64,000 nucleotides of DNA from Adiantum capillus-veneris. Lineage: Eukaryota > Streptophyta > Polypodiopsida > Polypodiales > Pteridaceae. Shown one piece after another: positions 56,968 to 64,000 of the stretch (within the stretch, counting starts at the first letter, position 1; every line of letters starts with the position of its first letter). Under the pieces are notes generated by a model. The model was not told where the DNA came from and made no database searches. It worked only from the letters and a program-made list of their open reading frames with translations. Position numbers and translations under genes: made by a program. The stretch covers positions 57,847,340 through 57,911,339 of the forward strand of contig CM043942.1 in assembly GCA_014529385.2 (NCBI GenBank), read 5' to 3'.

Positions 56968-56985
56968 TGGCGCCGCTACCGGGGA
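56968..56985 (+). promoter_or_regulatory. primer binding site, family C
   Basis: TGGCGCCGCTACCGGGGA, one base after the LTR. It resembles the site of plant Athila/Tat-type elements (TGGCGCC...CCGGGGA), unlike families A and B. Confidence 0.85.
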
Positions 56986-57509
56986 CACAAGGACCTAAGT
57001 AGGTTTCCTACTAATACTCGTGTGATGATTGCTTGATTTAGTTTTGGCTAAAGAAAGCGTTTTTCTTAAGTGGATCCGGAAGAGGATATTCCGCGATCAA
57101 GTGGATAGCCAGGAAGCATGTGTCTTGCCGAGGGTCTGCGACTAGATAGGTTTAGTTAGGATCTGTGAATTAGAGTAGTTGTTGGTGGTCGAGTGATTTT
57201 TGAGGTGATAAAAGCGTTTACTAGTCCGTATGTGGCAGTGAAGCGTTTTTCTACTCATAGATGCAAAATCCCATATGATTTGTAGGAGTAGCTTTAGGTA
57301 GGTGATCCGATTCTGATCTAGAGCTATTCAGCATTGAATTATTTTCTAAAGTGCTTGATTGCATTTGAAATCATGGAAAAGTGTGCTTTTGAGGGTAAAA
57401 ATGCATTAAACAAGCTTTGGTGGATATTTTTGTATGACTGACTGATGATGTGCATATAAAAGAGCATTTGCAAGGGTTCTGTGAAGAAAACCTGCAATTC
57501 TATAAACAT

Positions 57510-59179
57510 AAACATCCTACGCGTAGGATGTCTCAAGGGGCTTCTGGAGACCAAATTTGAAAATTCTGACTGCACCAGTGGGTTCAGAGGGTAGGTTTTA
57601 CCCTAGTAACATATTGACTTGAGTGTTTTTCCCTATTTTTGTTGACTAAAAGCCAAAAGGCGGAGTCAGCAAACGTAAAATTTCAGCAAAGGCTTAATTG
57701 AGTGATTTTTGCATGTTTTTGAAATTGTGAAGCATACTTGCACTTGCTGAGAGCATAAGGAAGCATCAGGGACACTACAAGGTGATCTGGGCATTTTTTG
57801 AAAATCTGAGGTTACCAGTGTGTTTAGAAGGTAGGTTTTACCCTATTTTTACCTGGAAAGTGGAAATTTGACCAAATTTTGACAGATCAAAGCCAAAAGA
57901 CGAGAATTGCTAGACATCCTACCCAAATTGTGTCCAAGGCCTAATTTTGAGACCAAACCATAGGATGACTCCATAGGCATGTTCTAAATGTTGTATTGAG
58001 TGCATGTGATAAATTTCATCTCATTTGGGTCAGTGAAAGGGAAGATTGAACAGACTTTAGCATTTTGACTGAAAAAGGCAAGGATAGCTAGTTTTGGGGT
58101 CTTTTGACATCCAAACTCAAATCTATGCATAGCATTGGGTTGCTGACATCAAGGGGAAGCTGTGGGACAAGTCTGGGGTCAAACAGGCCAAAAATACATC
58201 CTAGCGTAGGATGTCTTCTGTGTGATTTTGGACTCTAAACAAAATTTTGAGCATACCACAGTGATCAGCACCTTAAGGAGAGTCTGTGGTTCAAATTTGG
58301 GGCAATTCTGAGCAGTTAGACATCCTACGCATAGGATGTCTAAGGCATGATTTAGAGGCCAAATTCAAACTGTGACCATACCATTCTTTCATATAGCCTT
58401 AGATAAGCCTTGTAGGCAAATTTGGTCCAATTTGGAATTGATTTGACTTGGGAATTCATCATACCAGACATCAGGCTTTTGGAACAGATTCTTGATCATT
58501 TGACCAACCCATAGGTGTCAGAATCAAAAAGTAAAAATAGCTGTGAGCTTAGCACATCAAGGGGAAGCTACAGTGCAAGTTTGAGCTGAAACAAAGCAAA
58601 AAAACATCCTACGTGTAGGATGTCTCCAAGGTCATAAAGTGGTCAAAATTATATTGTAGCCATATAGGGAGGTTCTAAGTGTCTCAAGGATTCCAGAACT
58701 TTTTTCAAAAGTGAATTTGAACCTTGTTTGGCCTATTTACCAAGCAAAGACAAGAATTGTCAGACATCCTACTCTTGGAGTGCACTAGAAGCTCTTGCAG
58801 CCTAAATCTTGACCTATTGGCATCCAAAATCAATTCTAAGCATACCATTGGGTTGCTGAGGACTAGGAGGATCTTGGGATCAAGTTTGGACAAAATTTGA
58901 GCAGTTAGACATCCTACACGTAGGATGTCTCCAGCTTGATTTAGGACTCCAAACCAACCTATGAGCACACCACTGTGATTAGCACATCAAGGAGAAGCTG
59001 GGGTGAAAATTTCAAGTCATTCTGAGCAAAAAGACATCCTACACGTAGGATGTCTCTAGGCCATTTTTAGGTCCAAATAAAATTCTGAGCATACCATTGT
59101 GTTGCTGGACTCAAGGGGAGTCTCTGGACCAAATTTGGTTAAATTCTGAGCATACAGACATCCTATACGTAGGATGTCT
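57510..59179. repeat. array of 24-bp palindromes in the family C leader
   Basis: Motif AGACATCCTACRCGTAGGATGTCT and variants at 57510-57533, 58194-58216 (one base short), 58318-58341, 58602-58625, 58907-58930, 59032-59055 and 59156-59179; half copies at 57912-57923 and 58762-58773. The last three are 125 and 124 bases apart, as are 58194 and 58318 (124). The flanks between palindromes are related (GAGCATACCA...TGTG, CAAGGGGAGTCT, CAAATTTGG), so this is a diverged tandem repeat of about 125 bp whose palindrome is the best kept part. No open frame spans it. Confidence 0.93.
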
Positions 59180-59194
59180 CTAGGCCAGTTTTAG

Positions 59195-61141
59195 GGTCCA
59201 ACTTTACTTTTGACCACAGTGTCACAGAGATCCCAAACAGTACGCAAAGCATCATTACGGCTCAAGAGATATGTTAAGATCTGTCTGAGAATGGAATTAC
59301 CTACGCAAGCACAACTGATGCTGATCTTTATAGAGGGAATGAGACATGCGGGCCTTCAGAAGGATCTGCATATGATAAGGAGGATGACGCTAAACGAGTT
59401 GATTAAAGAAGCTCTTTATCTAGTGGATAACTGTGAGACATACAAAGAAACCAACTTAAAGAGTCAAGGAGATGACACATCCTCTCAGCACAGTGTTTCA
59501 CAGATAAGTGAGTCCATTGCCAAGCCAACGGCACCTATTGATCAAGAAAAGCTTATCGACGACTTGGTCAAGAGGTTGATTCCTCTTGTAAGGCCTGATT
59601 CGGGAGAGCCGAAGTGGTGTGAAATGGAGAGAAAATGGACGAACCATACAGGGAAAGAGTGCTATTATAGCATGGAAAATGCTAGGGAGAGGTATGTACA
59701 ACCTGTTCCAGAAGCACCTACTCCACCCAAATACATTATGGGGAATGCGCCAAGACCAGTAGTAGTTTTAAGGCCACAGCTTCTTAGGACAACAACCTCC
59801 GATGCTGCCAGGTGCTAGAATGCCGGTAGACATGAGATACATGCCAATGATGGAAGAATCAAATAAACCAACGCCAGTACCAGCTACAATGTGGTATAGC
59901 AACCAAAGTGAGTACTACCCTTCGGAGCAACAAAATGTGAGAGAAACACATGGAGTGGTGAGGCCGGTACAACCTCCACCTGTCGGGTTTCAGTCGAAAG
60001 AAAGAAGGTATGAAATGGACGAAAGGACATTGCGATTCATTGCAAATAGCAGCTTATCTAGGTCAAATCTTGCTTATAGCCAAGAGGAAATGCTAAAAGA
60101 ATCTCCTCAACCAGAGACAGATTCTTACAAAAGTTGTGACAACCACTTCGTCAAACTATGTCCTATACGGAGATCACTGAAGTAAATGCCTATTGTCTTG
60201 AGTGTGGCATCACTCACGTGATCCCCGATTGCCCAAAAAAACCAAACCAAATCAGGAAAATCACAACAAATGTATCAGGGATTGTTCAGCTACCTAGTAG
60301 CTTAGAAAATGAAAATGTCGTACCAGTTCAAGTGGTTACGAGAGAACAAGCTCAAAAGAAAGCTCATGAGAATCTAGAGACAAAGAACATGGAAAGTGAC
60401 ATGAGTTCAAAGACAGATGATGGACCAAAGACAGATGCACCTAGTCAGAAAACCAAGAGCAAAGGAAATAGTTGGAAAGCTAGAAAGACTAGGATGAAAG
60501 CACGTAGGGAACGAGAGAAAAAATCCCTAGCTGAGAAGCTTACCGAAGCTGAGGAAAAGATAAAATAACATGAGGAAAATGAGGCACCTTCTCTTACATA
60601 GATGGTTAAACCTGAAGAAGAACCATCCACGGATGAGAAACCGAGAAGTGCTAGTTCAGGAGGATCTATGTTGACAGAGAAGGTTAATGAGACATTAGAT
60701 GCCCTCTTGAAAGCCTATGATATGAGGCTAAAAAACAACCAAACCCAAGAACACAGGTGGATGACATATCCCTATGCGAAACTAGAAAAGCAATGGTTTG
60801 AAATGTGCCAGAAAATGATTCAAATAGCCCAAGCTTTACTAGAACCACTAGTTGCAAAACCTGAGGATGTGATTCGTGTCATGCCTACACAAGTAATCCC
60901 ACCAAACCAGGAACTAAAAGAGCCAGATTCTAGTCATGAGCACAAACCAAACCTCAAAGACCCAGCACTAGAACCAAGGATATTACTGAATACCACGGAT
61001 AACTCTCTTGAGGGATTTCACCAAGCTATACCTGAGGATTGTAAAGAGATAGATGGTCTTGACGACTTGTGGAAACAAGTCAGAGAGGCCAATGAAGCCG
61101 ATGACCTAAGAAGACGAGTAGACAAGACTGGTGATGAATGA
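59195..61141 (+). pseudogene. family C gag, 5'-truncated and broken
   Basis: Open from a stop at 59192 with no ATG. The first recognisable part is the end of a gag capsid domain (LRLKRYVKICLRMELPTQAQ, then LIFIEGMRHAGLQKDL, about 59250-59370). A frameshift near 59800 leads to a Pro/Met-rich linker, and another near 60158 returns the frame with a zinc-knuckle-like CLECGITHVIPDC (60194-60232; His three residues after the second Cys). A Lys/Glu-rich coiled-coil-like stretch (60340-60566), stops at 60566 and 60599, and an acidic region to TGA 61139 follow. The missing N-terminus lies exactly where the palindrome array ends. Confidence 0.75.
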
Positions 61142-62547
61142 GGAGTGTTTCTACTACCAATAGAGGAATTTGAGACAAGATCTCAAATGAATCTAGACGT
61201 GAGATCGTATTGGGGTGAAAAAGGATCTGTACAATCTATGGATAGTCAACCCCAGTCGCTGAGAACACTACCGTCCTACATGAGAGACTATGAGACCAAG
61301 TCAGATGTGGTTGCAGTCCCATCACAGAGACTGTCTCCCAACAAGGCCATCGATTCAAAGGGGCTAGTAGATATTCTATCTACCCCAATCACCTGTACAA
61401 TAATGTTAGCCAAGTTGCTCAGAATAAGACCAAACATGTGGGCTAATGTGGGTAGATGTCTAGAGAAATTTGGTGTAAAAACCCCAATGACTCGAATCGA
61501 GAAAGGCATCAAAGAGCTTGAAATGCCTCAACTAAATACTAGGCCAGTTCCATTAAACAAGGTAGGCGAGTATTACGAGGGAGAAAAGGGAAACACCACC
61601 CTTCCTATGGAATTCAATACTATAAAAACCATGGCAATCCTTGACAGTGGAGCTGGTGTGGCCATTGCAACCAAAGAGGTTTGGAAAAAATGGGGAAAAC
61701 CTGCCTTGATATCCACACGAATGACCCTGCAACTTGCAGACGGACACACAAGGAAAATCCCCTAGGACTGCTAGAAAAAGTACTTGTTACTTCTTGTGGC
61801 ATTGAATACGAACACACTTTTGTTGTTGTTGAGTTTGGCAAGAAGAACAACTATGACATCATTCTGGGAAGACCATTCATGCGACAATTGAAAATAGTCC
61901 AAGATTGGGGTTATGACCATATAAACCTGCGACATATGGAAACCATAACAAAGATAAACTTGAGGGACCATAGCTATAGGGATGTGACGAGAACACCGGT
62001 TGAGGAGTTTGATTCCGCCACAGTAGCAGGATCAGAACTTCCAGCTTGGTTAGGTAAGCCTAAAGAATTGTGGATGTGTGGAGCTTCACAATGTGGTAGC
62101 TTGAAACGTGAGGAATGTATCCTAGAGCGTGTTATAGAGGATATGGACTATATCCCAGAACCATTTCTTGAAGAAGAGTTAGAGCCTTTAGGATGGGAAC
62201 ACATCTTGGCTACTCTAGACATGTGCGCCGTGGAGGATGCTCCCAAAACAAAGTTTTGTGATGAAAATGGCTATGATGTCGTTCCTTATTTTGCAGTGAG
62301 TGTAATCCAGGAAAACGAAGGGAACCAGACATCAACAAGCTCTCGACATAAGGAGCAAACAAAGAAATGTGGAGAATCAAAAGATGAAGAAGACGACGAG
62401 TTCTATGACTCTCTAGAACACTTCAAGGTTCAAGAAGATCAACGACCTGGGAATCAATGTCATTGCTACATGAATAACGTGCATCGAAAGTACAAAGTCC
62501 TCGGTGAAAACACAACCACCACAAGCATCCTCATACATGGCTCCTAA
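61142..62547 (+). pseudogene. family C protease and spacer domain
   Basis: Continues the gag frame after TGA 61139: an LVDILSTPITCTIMLAKLLRI region (61365-61430), then the protease with MAILDSGAGVAIATKEVWKKWG (61630) and LQLADGHTRKIP. One base is off near 61762, after which LLEKVLVTSCGIEYEHTFVVVEFG and NYDIILGRPFMRQLKIVQDW (61850-61910) finish the protease. The spacer domain, MCGASQCGSLKREECILER to TKFCDENGYDV (62072-62280), matches the minus copy, followed by an acidic FYDSLEHF stretch. Confidence 0.78.
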
Positions 62548-63300
62548 TAAGGATGCAAAGACTCATCTAGGAGGAATACAACCAGAGCAACGAGCTAACA
62601 ATGCTCTAATCAATGGGCTAGAAAAGTTCTCCAAGAAACTACCACCCAAGAGCAAACAGACAGTAACTTTCCACTACCGGCCAGAAAATCAAGGGAAAGT
62701 ACAAGAAGTCAACCTTGTTGAGGATAGTAGCGATAGTGATGAATCTTACGACATCCCTTATCATCAACTCATGCCATCACTATCACCAACCCCTTCAACA
62801 ACAACCACGATAGTCAAAAGAATAGGACAACAAGTCAAAGCCAAAAAGCTCGACAAATCTGGATACCAAAATGCCAGATCGGCCAAAAACAGATATGGAT
62901 CAAGAAGACAAAGATCTGTAATGACAAATCACAAGATCCAACACCAAAACAAAAACAAGGAAAGTGTGCAGGAATGGGTAAGAATATCACAAAATTGCAA
63001 TCTTTCACAACTCAGGTTTGGGCTCCAAAGAAGTTGATTCAAGCACAAAAAAGTCAGGAATTCATTTGGATTCCAAAACAACCACAGTATCAACTTTCAA
63101 AGCCTAAATCCCATCCCCAACCAAGCATACAAGGGCTGAAGCAAAGACCACTGTTGACTCACACAACAAAAAGGTGGATCCCAAAGAAGTCCCTTCAAAC
63201 ACAAACGAATCACGGGCAAGTATGGGTTCCCAAATGAGCGTCAGCAAAAAAACAGCCAATAATCGCAAAGAAATGGGTCCCAAAGAAGAACAACCAAACT
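62504..63300 (+). pseudogene. family C 3' region with W-x-P-K repeats
   Basis: First a polar, Ser/Asp-rich frame (VEDSSDSDESYDIP, 62504 to about 62850). From 62857, in another frame, short motifs repeat about every 20-40 residues: IWIPK, IWIKK, VWAPKK, IWIPK, RWIPKK, VWVPK (then TGA at 63235) and KWVPKK. The rest is Lys/Gln/Thr-rich. The minus copy has the same kind of repeats after integrase. No known domain; a basic, repetitive, probably unfolded segment. Confidence 0.55.
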
Positions 63301-64000
63301 GCTGTCAGTGCATCGCCGCTTGAATTCTTACAATTCTTCTTACGATTACAGTACAGTTAGAAGAGAGCAAGTCGCTTCAATCAACCAACGATACAGGAGC
63401 TTCAAAGACCATTACATTGCTTAGAATAGGAAGCCTCGCTAACAAATGCCAATAAGCAAATTGCTTATACCCACATCTTGCACAACATAAATCTTTTTCA
63501 TGCATTGACTGTGTATGCATAATAGGGCTACATTACAAGGCCTGTCTAGGCACAACTTTTAATTGCCCAAGCACAACACATACCCTTTGCGATACCCTGT
63601 CGTAAAGGATGACTCCAAATAGGAAGGGGGGAGGCATTCTGAATGCGGACCTAACATTATGACTATTAGAGGGCAATGTTTTGTAAGATGCATTGAATTT
63701 TTTCATTTTATTGTGATAATTTTTTGACAAAATTTGGAGTATATGCCCTCATAGTAGTGTTATAGAGGAGTATGGGGACAAAATCCATATATGAGCCCCT
63801 AGGGACATGTGTATAGTGTACATAGCATTTAGATTTCTATTTGAATGATTTTTCTTTTGTTGAGTTGTTTTAAGATTTTCTTTGTTTATTATTAAGAAAA
63901 AAATAAAAAAATCCATAATCCACATGAAGAAAAGATTGACGACAAGCCTGAGGACTACAAAGAAATGAAGGTACAGGAAAACGATGAAATTTCACGAAGT
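63301..64000 (+). other. family C 3' sequence, no gene
   Basis: No protein domain. Contains the G-rich tract GGAAGGGGGGAGGCAT at 63622-63637, also conserved in the minus copy, and then AT-rich sequence. The last 80 bases are open in one frame (DDKPEDYKEMKVQENDE), too short to judge. Confidence 0.5.

Larger units (their letters stand above)
56014..64000 (+). mobile_element. family C Ty3/gypsy element, plus copy, runs off the window
   Basis: 5' LTR (56014-56966), primer site (56968-56985), a long leader with palindromes (57000-59194), gag without its N-terminus (59195-61141), protease (about 61600-61920), spacer domain, W-x-P-K region (about 62857-63280) and a G-rich tract at 63622. RT, RNase H and integrase, present in the minus copy between spacer and W-x-P-K, are absent, so this is an internally deleted, non-autonomous copy. 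AACGG (56009-56013) is the candidate left target duplication; the right one is outside the window. Confidence 0.8.

Noticed and set aside
57510-59179. CRISPR-like array of regularly spaced short repeats
   Set aside because: The repeats are full palindromes, spacers are related to each other and about 100 bp long, and the context is a plant retrotransposon leader.

Overview
This window is repeat-rich nuclear DNA of a land plant. The evidence is Ty3/gypsy elements with an extra (plant Tat-type) RNase H, a chromodomain-bearing gypsy element, a Ty1/copia element and a foldback DNA element, all nested in one another, with no convincing host gene. I cannot name the species. Nearly everything recognisable is retrotransposon, and every protein region except the small leader ORFs carries stops, frameshifts or deletions.

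Families, named here A to E. Family A (gypsy, dual RNase H) has a complete copy at 44009-52655 (1140-bp LTRs, 4-bp target duplication ACGT) and an older, internally deleted minus-strand copy at 1631-8645, itself hit by a foldback element at 2860-4083. Family B (gypsy, dual RNase H, no reverse transcriptase core) is an LTR-internal-LTR-internal-LTR tandem at 22662-37013 (LTRs 1459-1461 bp, target duplication ACAT). Family C (gypsy, one RNase H) has a decayed minus-strand copy, 18101-39295, into which B inserted, and a plus-strand copy from 56014 to the window end. Family D (chromodomain gypsy) has a solo LTR at 11416-13047 (target duplication TTGGG) and a truncated element at 39296-44008. Family E is a copia element, 52660-56013, cut by the plus-strand C element.

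Layout: 1-1630 unassigned DNA with 24-bp palindromes; 1631-8645 A minus copy; 8646-11410 unassigned, one more palindrome; 11416-13047 solo D LTR; 13053-18100 unassigned, with an 81-bp tandem repeat and a 57-bp direct repeat; 18101-22657 pol half of C minus; 22662-37013 B tandem; 37018-39295 gag/protease half of C minus; 39296-44008 D; 44009-52655 complete A; 52660-56013 E; 56014-64000 C plus, whose leader holds an array of 24-bp palindromes.

Most interesting signals. (1) A small ORF of about 70 codons directly upstream of gag is conserved at the protein level between families A and B and is present twice in B. (2) A 24-bp palindrome recurs in the C leader at about 125-bp spacing and at the left end of the window, with matched base changes in both arms. 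(3) Families A and B make 4-bp target duplications of the form AC(G/A)T, and the A minus copy sits in the centre of one such palindrome. (4) B has lost reverse transcriptase but was still duplicated. (5) C has a 3' region with repeated W-x-P-K motifs. In an intact element gag would form the particle, protease would cut the polyprotein, RT/RNase H would make cDNA and integrase would insert it; no copy here looks able to do all of this alone.
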